This document shows, one piece after another, positions 1 through 7,244 of a stretch of 17,262 nt of DNA. The notes beneath the pieces are model-generated. The model searched no databases. It had not been told where the DNA came from and saw nothing but the letters and a program-made list of their open reading frames with translations. The translations under genes were made by a program, and so were the position numbers. Origin of the DNA: DASZHA01 sp049644325 (GTDB lineage: Bacteria; Chloroflexota; Dormibacteria; DASZGP01); NCBI GenBank assembly GCA_049644325.1, contig JBARRR010000136.1, positions 1 through 17,262 of the forward strand, in the 5' to 3' direction. Numbering within the stretch: position 1 is the stretch's first letter; every line of letters starts with the position of its first letter.

Positions 1-1061
1 GTTTGCTCCTTAGGCGACTCGACCCGCTCGCGCTCGGCGAGCAGGCTCTCCTCCAGGCCCGTGACGTAGGCGGGCGCGACCTGCTCGGCCCCGGGGCCCG
101 AAGGCGCGACCTGGCTGCGTGCCAGGGCGAAGGCGCGTCGATGACGGAAGTAGGTCAGAACCTGTCGGGCGCCGTCAATGCCACCGCGGAGACGCCCCGT
201 CGCCACGGCCCACTCGTTGAAGACCGCCGGCTGGGACTGCTCGCCGGCGAGCATCAGCTCGGGGCGGTTGCCGAAGGCGCTCCAGTGTCGCCGGCCCTCC
301 AGCCAACCGGTGAGCAGCAGGCCGGCGGCCAAGAGCACCACCTCGATCCGGCCCTGCAAGGTCACGCTGTACAGCCATTCGAGTGGAGCCGCGGCGCTGG
401 GAAACACGCTCGTCATGGCCAGGCTCGACGTCGCCTGAGCCACCGGCCTGGCCACCTTCCAGTTGAACATGGCGTGGTCGAAGATGACGAGGCCAAGGGT
501 CAAGCCGACAAGGACCGCCCCCTGGCGGCGGTCCTTCAGCAGTCTCACGCCGACGCCGGCGGCCAGGCCCACCAGCCCGGTCGAGACGGCGTGTCCGGGG
601 TCGAAGATCACGGTGCCGCCGGCGTGGTCGGTCGCCTGGATCAGGCCAGGGAGGAAGGGCGTGACGTAGTTGGGCAGCTGCCCCGTCGCCATCAGCTGCA
701 GGTTGCTCTCCACGAATTGGAAACCCAGCCCAATCGTCAGGCCGATGAGGGCCAGGTCCGCCACCGTGAGCCGCTCGCGTTCGGCGGCGACGAAGGCGAT
801 GAAGAGCAGCGGCGCCGCCTTGGCCAGCTCCTCCACGATCGGCGCCACCGTGTAAGCGGTGCTGATCCCGGGGACGAGCTGCAGGGCCAGGCGCTCGATC
901 ACGACCGACCACAGCGCCGCCCCTATCGAGCCGATGCCGAAGAAGACGACGAACTTGGAGGCGCCAACAGTGGTTCGGCCGGCGATCAGGCGGCCTTCGA
1001 CCCAGAGCAGGACCATCATCAGGAGCAGAGCGAAGCCGTACAAGACGTTGGGCAGCGTCAT
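1..1061 (-). CDS. PrsW-like intramembrane metalloprotease (3' end missing)
   Basis: Reading the minus strand from an ATG at 1061 gives an open frame of about 353 codons that leaves the window at base 1, so the C-terminus is absent. The first 230 residues or so are strongly hydrophobic with about seven predicted membrane helices. The PrsW signature residues are visible: EE at 77-78 within VEELAK, a glutamate at 118 in FQFVES, H157 in DPGHA and H196 in FDHAMFN. In this family these glutamates and histidines are thought to bind the catalytic zinc inside the membrane. A soluble charged tail follows from about residue 250. Known PrsW proteins cleave membrane-anchored anti-sigma factors; no anti-sigma gene is visible here, so the substrate is unknown. 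The start lies 13 nt after the stop of the vWA gene, which implies co-transcription. No good ribosome binding site precedes this ATG, so the exact start is uncertain. Confidence 0.8.
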   Translation of the reverse strand, partial: MTLPNVLYGFALLLMMVLLWVEGRLIAGRTTVGASKFVVFFGIGSIGAALWSVVIERLALQLVPGISTAYTVAPIVEELAKAAPLLFIAFVAAERERLTVADLALIGLTIGLGFQFVESNLQLMATGQLPNYVTPFLPGLIQATDHAGGTVIFDPGHAVSTGLVGLAAGVGVRLLKDRRQGAVLVGLTLGLVIFDHAMFNWKVARPVAQATSSLAMTSVFPSAAAPLEWLYSVTLQGRIEVVLLAAGLLLTGWLEGRRHWSAFGNRPELMLAGEQSQPAVFNEWAVATGRLRGGIDGARQVLTYFRHRRAFALARSQVAPSGPGAEQVAPAYVTGLEESLLAERERVESPKEQ

Positions 1062-1074
1062 GACAGAAGCCCGG

Positions 1075-1713
1075 TCAACAGACAGCCTTGGAGAGGACGT
1101 CGGGGGTGTTTGCCGCCGCCCCCGCGCTCTGGTAGTTCCCGCCGCCGTCGTGGGCCAGCTGCTGCATTTGGTCGGGCTTGTCATTCGCCGCGGCCTGCTC
1201 GTAGATGGCCGAGACCGTCGCGCCCTGGTCCCGCAGCAGCTTGAGGGTGGCGGGGTCGACGGGCTTGGCGTCGCCGTCGCCGATCAGGATCACCTCTTTG
1301 ACCCCGGTCTCACCGGCGAGGGCCGCGGCCGCGGCCTTGACGGCCGGGTCGTAGCTGTCGGGGTCGCTGATGTTCTGGACCCTGCTGACGGCGTCGTTCA
1401 CCGCCTTCCGGTCGCCGACCGGCTGCAGCGGCACCGGGAGCTCGGCCTTGTCGGTGTCGCCGGCAAAACCAATCGAGTCCTGGGGGGAGAGATGGCTGAC
1501 AGCGGTGTTGGTGGCGTCGAGCAAGAGCTGGTTCTGGGCGCCGCCGCCCTCGAGGTCCTCAACCAGGATGATGACCGAAGCATGCCGGCCAGGACCGTTC
1601 GAAGCCGATGCGATGCAATCCCGCGTTGGCGGTGGCGTGCCCGAGGCAAATGCGGCAAGCGCCGTCAGGGCAGCCGTCCCACAAATCCCTGCTGCGCCCG
1701 CTGGAAGACGCAT
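1075..1713 (-). CDS. Secreted vWA-fold protein with degenerate MIDAS
   Basis: This 212-residue protein begins with a hydrophobic Ala-rich signal peptide (about residues 5-24, likely cleavage near AFA-SG). The rest follows the von Willebrand factor A order: strand ASVIIL at 45-50, a PLQPVGDRKAV region near 95-105, the strand VILIGDGDA at 141-149, then a GATVSAIYE strand and a final AHDGGGNY segment. The metal site is altered: the usual DxSxS is DLEGG (53-57), and GDGD (145-148) stands where TDG is common. After cleavage the only cysteines are C33 and the very last residue C212, so a disulphide closing the two ends of the domain is plausible. The start is supported by an AGGAGAG ribosome binding site. 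It sits between the antiporter and the PrsW-like protease on the same strand. The ligand is unknown. Confidence 0.72.
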   Translation of the reverse strand: MRLPAGAAGICGTAALTALAAFASGTPPPTRDCIASASNGPGRHASVIILVEDLEGGGAQNQLLLDATNTAVSHLSPQDSIGFAGDTDKAELPVPLQPVGDRKAVNDAVSRVQNISDPDSYDPAVKAAAAALAGETGVKEVILIGDGDAKPVDPATLKLLRDQGATVSAIYEQAAANDKPDQMQQLAHDGGGNYQSAGAAANTPDVLSKAVC

Positions 1714-1736
1714 CCGCTCTCCTCTCCTGCCCTATT

Positions 1737-1773
1737 GGGGCCCTCATTATAGATGGCCCCTTGAAGCGGGGCC
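1737..1773. repeat. Three alternating GGGGCC/GGCCCC arms
   Basis: GGGGCC at 1737-1742, GGCCCC at 1755-1760 and GGGGCC at 1768-1773 allow two mutually exclusive hairpins that share the middle arm. The element lies just after the antiporter stop codon (1783, minus strand) and before the vWA gene. It could act as a weak terminator or processing site, but no T tract follows either hairpin. Confidence 0.4.
1746..1751 (-). promoter_or_regulatory. Possible -10 box upstream of the vWA gene
   Basis: On the minus strand the perfect hexamer TATAAT lies about 32 nt before the vWA ATG at 1713, in the 69-nt gap after the antiporter. No convincing -35 element is present at 16-18 nt. It could give the vWA-PrsW pair a promoter separate from the antiporter. 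Confidence 0.35.
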
Positions 1774-1782
1774 GAGGTCCGG

Positions 1783-2982
1783 TCAGGCCGTTTCGCCGCC
1801 TTGCTCCAACCTCGGGGAGAGCAGGCGGGTCAGTGGCACCAGCAGCAAGCCCTGGACCAGGACCGAGCTCAGCACCGCACCATATATGACCGCGCGCAGG
1901 GTCTCGAAGCCGGGAATGTCCGGGGGCAGGCTGAGCAGCAGGGCGATGGCCACCGCGCCGCGCAACCCGCCCCACGCCAGCAGGTGCTGTGAGCGGAGCC
2001 CGAGCGGACGGCCCAGCGGCCGGAGCACGTTGACCAGGCCGTAGACCGTGACCGCGCGCGCGACCAGTAGGGCGGCCGCACCGCCGACCACCGCCGCCGC
2101 GTGGTCCAGCACCACCTGGATTGGGACCACGCCGGCGATCAGGACGAAGACCGCGGCGTTGAGGACAAAGGCGACGTAATCCCACATCGTCTCCACCGCC
2201 TGGCGGGTCCGCGCCGACATCCGCTGCTGGCGGGCATAGTTGCCGATCACCAGGCCGGCGGCAACGACGGTGAGGATGCCCGAGACGTGGAGGGTCTCGC
2301 CGGCGAGGTAGCCGCCATAAGCCGCCAGCGCCGTCAGGGTGATCTCCACCTGGGGATCGTCGACGAAGCCCGTGATCCGGGAGAGGACAAGCCCCAACCC
2401 TCCGCCCAGCGCCAGCCCGCCCACGGTCAGCCGAAGGAAATCCAGCGCCGCCGAGGGGATCGAGAAGCCGGCCTGGGTCGCGGTCAGCGCCACGGTGAAA
2501 AGGACGACGCCGGTGCCGTCGTTGAGGAGGCTCTCACCCTCGACCAGGTTCCGGAGCCGGTGCGGCACGCCCAGGCGCCTGAAGATGGCCACCGTCGCGA
2601 CCGGGTCGGTGGCCGCCAGGGCCGCCCCCAGCAGGACGGCCGCCGCCAGTGGCAGCCCGAGCGCGAGCCGGCCCACGACCGCCACCAACCCCGAGGTCAC
2701 CAGGACCCCAATGGTCGCCAGGACCACGACCGCGACCAGGTTGCCGCGCAGCTCGCGCCAGTCGAGGTTGAAGGCCGCCTCGAAGAGCAGGCCGGGAAGG
2801 AAAACGAAGAGGATCAACGCGTGGTCGATGGGCGGGAAGCGGCCGTTGAGGAAGGGGCTGGCGACCACGCCAATGGCGGCCATGGCGGTCACGTACGGGA
2901 CGGGCAGGCGCCGGGAAATGATGGCGACGACGGCGGCCGCCAGCATGATGGCGACGAAGAGGGCGACCTGCTGCTCGATCAT
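1783..2982 (-). CDS. CPA1-family Na+/H+ antiporter
   Basis: This 399-residue integral membrane protein has about 12 predicted helices spread over its whole length. It shows the CPA1 core: ATDPVAT around D126, then VEGESLLNDGTG with the ion-binding N154-D155 pair, and GGLRGAVAIA with R341 near the C-terminus. Family members exchange cytoplasmic Na+ (or K+) for external H+, or the reverse, for pH and salt homeostasis. It lacks the long cytosolic C-terminal domain of many NhaP/NHE homologues and ends soon after the last helix, so it is a short form. The ATG is preceded by GAGGTG at a good distance. The vWA gene follows on the same strand 69 nt downstream. The cation specificity cannot be read from sequence. 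Confidence 0.92.
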   Translation of the reverse strand: MIEQQVALFVAIMLAAAVVAIISRRLPVPYVTAMAAIGVVASPFLNGRFPPIDHALILFVFLPGLLFEAAFNLDWRELRGNLVAVVVLATIGVLVTSGLVAVVGRLALGLPLAAAVLLGAALAATDPVATVAIFRRLGVPHRLRNLVEGESLLNDGTGVVLFTVALTATQAGFSIPSAALDFLRLTVGGLALGGGLGLVLSRITGFVDDPQVEITLTALAAYGGYLAGETLHVSGILTVVAAGLVIGNYARQQRMSARTRQAVETMWDYVAFVLNAAVFVLIAGVVPIQVVLDHAAAVVGGAAALLVARAVTVYGLVNVLRPLGRPLGLRSQHLLAWGGLRGAVAIALLLSLPPDIPGFETLRAVIYGAVLSSVLVQGLLLVPLTRLLSPRLEQGGETA

Positions 2983-3085
2983 CCGGGCACCTCACAAGAT
3001 CCCTTTGGGGGTGGTGCCGACCAGACTTCCCGGCTCGCCAGGGCAGAGCTTAGACCAGGCGGGCCGGCTGAGGCTGCGTGGCAGT

Positions 3086-3388
3086 ATGGGGATTGGCGTG
3101 AAAGACGACTTCTACGACAAAGACAGCGAGAACGAGGAAGAGGACGAGGCGTACCTCGATTTCGATGAGGACGACGCCGACCAGTACCGGCCGCCGCTCT
3201 GGCGGGGACTGCTGGTCAAGGGCGTCGCCCTAACCCTGATCATCGGGCTCCTACTGGCCTTTCCTCTCGGCTACGTCCTCGACTCGGAGCTCCGCGACGG
3301 GCGCATCGAGGTCGCCATCCTCGTCACCGAGGTAACGCTCATGGTGGCGCTGGTAATGATCGTGCGAAGCACCAGAAGGCCCCTGTAG
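3086..3388 (+). CDS. Small acidic two-helix membrane protein, unknown family
   Basis: This is a 100-residue protein that I do not recognise. Its first third is extremely acidic, with runs such as SENEEEDEAYLDFDEDDAD around residues 13-31. Two hydrophobic helices follow, at about 43-66 (GVALTLIIGLLLAFPLGYVL) and about 75-94 (EVAILVTEVTLMVALVMIV), then a short basic tail STRRPL. The charge pattern predicts a cytosolic acidic N-terminus and a helical hairpin. The ATG at 3086 has no clear ribosome binding site. A GTG at 3098 (residue 5) is an alternative start, with GGGG a few bases before it. The gene stands alone on the plus strand between the divergent antiporter and the convergent msrA. The biased composition and clean membrane helices support it as real. 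Confidence 0.62.
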   Translation: MGIGVKDDFYDKDSENEEEDEAYLDFDEDDADQYRPPLWRGLLVKGVALTLIIGLLLAFPLGYVLDSELRDGRIEVAILVTEVTLMVALVMIVRSTRRPL

Positions 3389-3402
3389 CGGGGCGCCTGG
3401 TG
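3370..3402. terminator. Hairpin between convergent genes
   Basis: Outer arms CACCAG (3370-3375) and CTGGTG (3397-3402) enclose inner arms GCCCC (3379-3383) and GGGGC (3390-3394) with a 6-nt loop. The stop codon of the small membrane protein lies in the loop and the msrA stop codon is 5 bases beyond the hairpin. The structure reads the same from both strands and lacks a T tract, so it may be a bidirectional, Rho-assisted end. Confidence 0.5.
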
Positions 3403-3406
3403 ATGG

Positions 3407-3949
3407 CTAGGCGCGGGCCTTGATGCGCGCGGCGTGGTGCTCGCGCAGCTTCTTCAGCTTGGGGTTGATCACCACCTGGCAGTAGCCCGCGTTGGGGTTA
3501 TGGGCGTAGTAGTCCTGGTGGTAGGCCTCGGCCGGGTAGAACGCCTCCAATGGCACGATCTCCGTGACCACCGGGTTCGGCCACAGCTCCTGGACCTTGT
3601 CGCGTGAGGCCTCGGCGGCGGCCTTCTGCGTGTCGTCGTGGTAGAAGATCGCGGACCGGTACTGAGTGCCGACGTCGGCTCCCTGCCGGTTCAGCGTGGT
3701 GGGGTCGTGGATCGTCCAGAGGATGTCGAGGATCTCGGGATAGGAGATGACCCCGGGGTCGAATTCCACCTGGACGGCCTCGGCGTGACCGGTCCGCCCG
3801 GTGCAGACCTCCTCGTACGTCGGGTTGGGGCGCTCGCCGCCGGCGTAGCCCGAGACCACACCCTTGACGCCGTCGATCTGCCGGTAGGCGGCGTCCAGGC
3901 ACCAGAAGCATCCGCCCGCCAGTGTGGCCGTCTCAGTGTTGTTCTGCAT
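3407..3949 (-). CDS. msrA: Peptide-methionine (S)-S-oxide reductase MsrA
   Basis: This 180-residue protein, of typical length for the family, reduces the S epimer of methionine sulfoxide in proteins and free methionine, using thioredoxin-type reductants. The catalytic GGCFWC motif is at 12-17, with C14 the nucleophile and C17 three residues on. GYAGG (34-38), GHAEAV (54-59), GTQYRS (94-99) and YHQDYY (143-148) are conserved MsrA segments. A second recycling cysteine, C157, is in NAGYCQV near the C-terminus. It is cytoplasmic, with no signal peptide. The ATG is preceded by GGAGGA with an 8-nt spacer. No msrB is visible nearby. It faces the small membrane protein gene and lies 33 nt after the start of the M20 peptidase's stop region on the same strand, so its promoter may be its own or shared with neighbours upstream. 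Confidence 0.96.
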   Translation of the reverse strand: MQNNTETATLAGGCFWCLDAAYRQIDGVKGVVSGYAGGERPNPTYEEVCTGRTGHAEAVQVEFDPGVISYPEILDILWTIHDPTTLNRQGADVGTQYRSAIFYHDDTQKAAAEASRDKVQELWPNPVVTEIVPLEAFYPAEAYHQDYYAHNPNAGYCQVVINPKLKKLREHHAARIKARA

Positions 3950-3982
3950 CGGCGATGTCCTCCGAAGGTCTGAACTGGAAGG

Positions 3983-5149
3983 CTACCGCTTGGATTCCCC
4001 TCCGGCCGTCAGAAGGTCGCGTACCAGGAGCGCCACCAGCGCCGCCCGGGGCGCCATCTGCGAAACCAGCACGTGCTCGTGCTCGGCGTGCGCGCCATCG
4101 CCCACGGCGCCAAGACCGTCGAGGGTGGGGGTCCCCAGCGCGGCGGTGAGGTTGCCGTCTGACCCACCGCCGGCGGTTGCCGCGGACAACGTGCCCAGCC
4201 CGTTGGCGGCGGCCAGGATGCTGGTCCGCTCGAACAGGGCGGCGGTTAGAGCTGCCTCCAGTGGCGGCCGGTTGGGGCCGCCCTCCACGAGCAGCCGCGC
4301 GCCGTCGATGCTCGGCCGCAGGGCGCGCATGGCCTCATCCACCCGCGTCTGCTCCATGACCGTGAGGGCGCGGACATCGATCTCGGCGCTGGCTGAGGGC
4401 GGCACCATGTTGGTGGCGATGCCGGACGCGGCCATCGTCGGCGTGATCGTGGTGCCCTGGGAGGTGTCGGCCAGCGCCTCGACCTGTGGGATCAGCCGGG
4501 CCAGCTCGCTCAGGGCATTGACGCCTTTCTCGGGCTCCAGTCCGGCGTGCGCCGGCCGTCCGGTCACCTCCAGCCGGTAGTTGGACACGCCCTTGCGCGC
4601 CACTTTGAGCGCGCCATCAGCGCTCGGCTCCAGCACCAGCACCGCCTCGACGCGGCGGCCAAGGTCCTCGATCAGCGCCCGCGAGTCGGGTGAGCCGAGC
4701 TCCTCGTCGCTGGTCAGAAGCACCTCGACGCCGTCCGGCACCCCCAGCGCGGCCAGCGCGAACAGACCCTGGACCACGCCGGCCTTCATGTCGAAGGCGC
4801 CCGGACCAAAGGCCTGGTCGCCGCGGAGCGTGAACGGCCGGGCTGCCAGGGTGCCGACGGGCCAGACCGTATCGAAGTGGCCGAGCAGGGCGACCCGCGC
4901 ATCGCCGCCGGTGCGCCAGTGCAGGTGCACCCGGTCGCCGGTGACCACGGTCTCGGCGGCCACCCCGAGGATGTCCTTGCCGGCGGAGGCCAACAGTTCG
5001 GCGCACGCCCGGCAGGCCGCCGTGTCGGAGGAGGGCGACTCGACCTCGACCAGCCGCCGCAGTAGGTCGACCATGGCGTCGACCATAGTCGACAACCAGC
5101 CGACAACCTCCGGGACGGCCGCGTCGGTCTTACGGTTGGCCACGTCCAT
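3983..5149 (-). CDS. M20-family metallopeptidase, candidate N-succinyl-L-amino acid hydrolase
   Basis: This 388-residue di-zinc hydrolase is closest in motif pattern to the carboxypeptidase G2 branch of M20. Visible residues are H91 and D93 in GHFDTVWPVG, bridging D120 in FDMKAG, general base E149 with metal ligand E150 in SDEELGS, E174 in LEPS, and a C-terminal histidine at about 354 in GDGAHAEHEH. The lid/dimerisation domain contains RPAHAGLEP. Such enzymes cleave the N-acyl or peptide bond next to a free carboxylate. Beside a divergent NSAR-type racemase, the likely role is removal of the succinyl group from N-succinyl-L-amino acids; this is inferred from context, and dipeptidase or glutamate carboxypeptidase activity is also possible. 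ATG at 5149 gives the longest form. A GTG two codons later (5143) sits 6 nt after a TAACCT box and fits a leaderless start better. Confidence 0.88.
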   Translation of the reverse strand: MDVANRKTDAAVPEVVGWLSTMVDAMVDLLRRLVEVESPSSDTAACRACAELLASAGKDILGVAAETVVTGDRVHLHWRTGGDARVALLGHFDTVWPVGTLAARPFTLRGDQAFGPGAFDMKAGVVQGLFALAALGVPDGVEVLLTSDEELGSPDSRALIEDLGRRVEAVLVLEPSADGALKVARKGVSNYRLEVTGRPAHAGLEPEKGVNALSELARLIPQVEALADTSQGTTITPTMAASGIATNMVPPSASAEIDVRALTVMEQTRVDEAMRALRPSIDGARLLVEGGPNRPPLEAALTAALFERTSILAAANGLGTLSAATAGGGSDGNLTAALGTPTLDGLGAVGDGAHAEHEHVLVSQMAPRAALVALLVRDLLTAGGESKR

Positions 5150-5155
5150 AGGTTA
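5150..5155 (-). promoter_or_regulatory. Putative leaderless -10 box of the M20 gene
   Basis: TAACCT on the minus strand is followed by 6 nt and then the GTG at 5143, the spacing expected when transcription begins at the start codon. No ribosome binding site is present before either candidate start. Confidence 0.45.
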
Positions 5156-5170
5156 AGCACGTGGCCGCCG

Positions 5171-5176
5171 TACACT
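5171..5176 (+). promoter_or_regulatory. Putative leaderless -10 box of the racemase gene
   Basis: TACACT is followed by 7 nt and then the GTG at 5184, with no ribosome binding site between. It lies 15 bp from the divergent box at 5150-5155, with the palindrome CACGTG (5158-5163) between the two. The -35 region of each promoter would overlap the -10 of the other. Confidence 0.5.
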
Positions 5177-5183
5177 CGACCCC

Positions 5184-6320
5184 GTGAGCACCATCGGGGC
5201 GGGCGACGGCCTCCAGGTCGAGGCCGTCGAGCTGGTCCGGATCCGCATCCCGTTGGTGACGCCATTCCGCACATCCTTTGGCACCCAGACGGAGCGCGAC
5301 GTCCTCCTGTTGCGGGTCATCGGCGAGGGCGTCGAGGGCTGGGGTGAGTGCGTCGCCTTCGACGCGCCGCTCTACTCCTCGGAGTACGTCGCCGCCGCCC
5401 ACCGCGTGATCGAGGACCACATGCTGCCCCGGGTCCTTGCCCATAAGGGGGCGCGCGCCGAGGACATCGCCCGGCTCCTGCGCCCGGTCAAGGGCCACAA
5501 CATGGCCAAGGCGGCCGTCGAGATGGCCTGGCTCGACGCCCAGCTGCGCGCGGAGGGTCGGTCCTTTGGCGAGTACCTCGGCGCGACGCGGACCGCTGTC
5601 GACTGCGGCGTCTCGGTCGGGATCATGGACAGCATCCCGCAGCTGCTCGACGCCGTCTCCGCTTACATCGACCAGGGCTACCGGCGCGTCAAGCTGAAGA
5701 TCGAGCCGGGTAATGACATCGAGCCGGTGCGCGCCGTACGCGAGCGCTTCCCCGACATCCCCCTCCAGGTCGACGCCAATACCGCCTACACCCTCGCCGA
5801 CGCCGAGCACCTGGCGCGCCTCGACGAGTTCAACCTGCTCCTGATCGAGCAGCCGCTCCCCGAGGAGCTGTTGGTGGCCAATGCTGAGCTTTCGAAGATC
5901 GTAAAGACGCCAATCTGCCTCGATGAATCGATCACCTCCGCGGCGGTGGCAGCGGAGGCGCTGGACATCAAGGCCTGCTCGATCATCAACATCAAGGCCG
6001 GTCGCGTCGGTGGCTACCTCGAGGCCAAGCGCATCCATGACCTGTGCGCCGAGCGCGCCATCCCGGTGTGGTGCGGGGGGATGCTGGAGACAGGAATCGG
6101 TCGCGCCGCCAACGTCGCCCTGGCGGCGCTGCCCAACTTCACCCTCCCCGGCGACACCTCGGCCTCAGACCGCTACTACCGCCAGGACATCACACCGCCG
6201 TTTGTGCTCGATGAGGGACGACTGCCGGTGCCGGCCGGGCCCGGCATCGGGGTCGAGGTCCTGGCCGACGTGCTCGACGGCCTGGTGACGTCGCGTCAGC
6301 GGGTCGAGGTCAGCAGGTAG
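5184..6320 (+). CDS. N-succinylamino acid racemase / o-succinylbenzoate synthase-type enolase
   Basis: This 378-residue member of the muconate-lactonizing subgroup of the enolase superfamily has the capping domain (about 11-140) followed by the barrel. The catalytic lysine pair is KLK at 170-172. The metal ligands are D197 (VDAN), E222 (IEQP) and D247 (LDES), and the opposing lysine is K271 in NIKAGRVGG. GGMLETGIGR (298-307), LPGDTSASDRYY (321-332) and GPGIGVEV near the end match the NSAR/OSBS family known from Amycolatopsis, Geobacillus and Deinococcus. These enzymes racemise N-succinyl (or N-acyl) amino acids and often also dehydrate SHCHC to o-succinylbenzoate in menaquinone synthesis. No other men gene is in the window. 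The divergent M20 hydrolase and the convergent GNAT gene favour the racemase role. The GTG start is supported by the promoter spacing. The 3' end overlaps the GNAT gene by 25 nt, tail to tail. Confidence 0.92.
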   Translation: MSTIGAGDGLQVEAVELVRIRIPLVTPFRTSFGTQTERDVLLLRVIGEGVEGWGECVAFDAPLYSSEYVAAAHRVIEDHMLPRVLAHKGARAEDIARLLRPVKGHNMAKAAVEMAWLDAQLRAEGRSFGEYLGATRTAVDCGVSVGIMDSIPQLLDAVSAYIDQGYRRVKLKIEPGNDIEPVRAVRERFPDIPLQVDANTAYTLADAEHLARLDEFNLLLIEQPLPEELLVANAELSKIVKTPICLDESITSAAVAAEALDIKACSIINIKAGRVGGYLEAKRIHDLCAERAIPVWCGGMLETGIGRAANVALAALPNFTLPGDTSASDRYYRQDITPPFVLDEGRLPVPAGPGIGVEVLADVLDGLVTSRQRVEVSR

Positions 6321-7195
6321 TAGCCGTCCCGGCTCATGCCGGTTATCCGCAGGCCGCGGCTGATGGTGTCGTCGAGGACTCCGCGGATCGTGGTCCGCCA
6401 GAGGTGGGCCCTGGCCGGGTCCCGGTGCCGGATGGCGACGATGTCCGTGGGCACCTGGCAAAGCACTAGGTCGCCCACGGGGTCGGCGCGGACCACCGGT
6501 CCTTCGTCATCGCCAACCTCCACGGCAACGTTGCCTCCGGCCTTCACCCACTCCTGAACGACGATGCCGTCCGGGGCCGAGTCGCCTGCCGCCGCGGCCT
6601 CGACTCCAGGGCGTTCCAGGTCCCAGCTGACGAGCACACGGTCGCTCTTGTCGCCGCTGTTGATGCCATCGGGCATCTCGCCGTAGAAATCGACGAAGTA
6701 CTCGACACCCCGGCAGCCGAGCTTGTTGATATTGAAGAAGCCGTTGTTGCGCACCAGCGGGTCGTATGTCCACTCGACGCGGTCGAGGCCGCGCTCCAAC
6801 GCCCAGAGCCGCTGGTGCTGCTTGAGCGCAAAGCCGACGCCCCGGGCCCGGGTCGTGGGGTCGACGCCGAGGACGTGGGAGTGGACGTGGTCGACCCCGT
6901 GCTCACCGCCGTAAAAGCCGAGCAGCGCGCCGATCATCAGGCCGTCCCGATAGGCGCCGCTGACGTAGTTGCCGGAGTGGCTCAGGGCACGCAGGACCTC
7001 GGGTGTTACGACGGGATCCCCGACCCGGTCCCAAACCCGCCTCCATACCTCCGAGGCATCGCGGATTTGGTCGTTGGCCTTGAGAAGAATGATGCTGACC
7101 CCTGCCGCTGCCTCGGCGCTGTGCACGGCGACACGGGCCCTATCGAGTATCCCGTGAAAGGCGGGCGTAGCTGTCAACAAGCTGCCACGACTCAT
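6296..7195 (-). CDS. COG3375-like GNAT acyltransferase, candidate D-amino acid N-succinyltransferase
   Basis: This 299-residue protein has a GNAT core at about 35-165. The acyl-CoA loop is RARGVGFALK (116-125), preceded by the VDHVHSHVLGV strand (101-111). It is followed by EWTYDPL (141-147) and NNGFFNINKLG (150-160), a segment characteristic of the COG3375 group. The C-terminal half (about 190-299) is a separate region of unknown function. In Geobacillus a GNAT enzyme encoded with NSAR and an M20 hydrolase succinylates D-amino acids using succinyl-CoA; the same three families occur here side by side. I therefore infer that role, though acetyl transfer cannot be excluded. The gene converges on the racemase gene with overlapping 3' ends. 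The ATG lacks a ribosome binding site. A TACATT box 10 nt upstream suggests a nearly leaderless transcript. Confidence 0.82.
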   Translation of the reverse strand: MSRGSLLTATPAFHGILDRARVAVHSAEAAAGVSIILLKANDQIRDASEVWRRVWDRVGDPVVTPEVLRALSHSGNYVSGAYRDGLMIGALLGFYGGEHGVDHVHSHVLGVDPTTRARGVGFALKQHQRLWALERGLDRVEWTYDPLVRNNGFFNINKLGCRGVEYFVDFYGEMPDGINSGDKSDRVLVSWDLERPGVEAAAAGDSAPDGIVVQEWVKAGGNVAVEVGDDEGPVVRADPVGDLVLCQVPTDIVAIRHRDPARAHLWRTTIRGVLDDTISRGLRITGMSRDGYYLLTSTR

Positions 7196-7205
7196 CGCAG
7201 GTTCG

Positions 7206-7211
7206 AATGTA
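7206..7211 (-). promoter_or_regulatory. Possible -10 box of the GNAT gene
   Basis: TACATT on the minus strand lies 10 nt before the ATG at 7195, leaving room for only a few untranslated bases. The -35 region is poorly conserved. Confidence 0.3.
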
Positions 7212-7244
7212 GCACCGCACCCGGTTTGTGCCTAATCACCTTGT

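Noticed and set aside
3..1244. A 413-codon plus-strand open frame at the left edge
   Set aside because: Its composition is repetitive and charged, and the minus strand here encodes a clear PrsW-like membrane protein with family motifs.
5184..6320. Assigning the enolase as MenC of menaquinone synthesis
   Set aside because: No other men gene is visible, and both neighbours fit the N-succinylamino acid route. OSBS activity remains possible, so no gene symbol is given.
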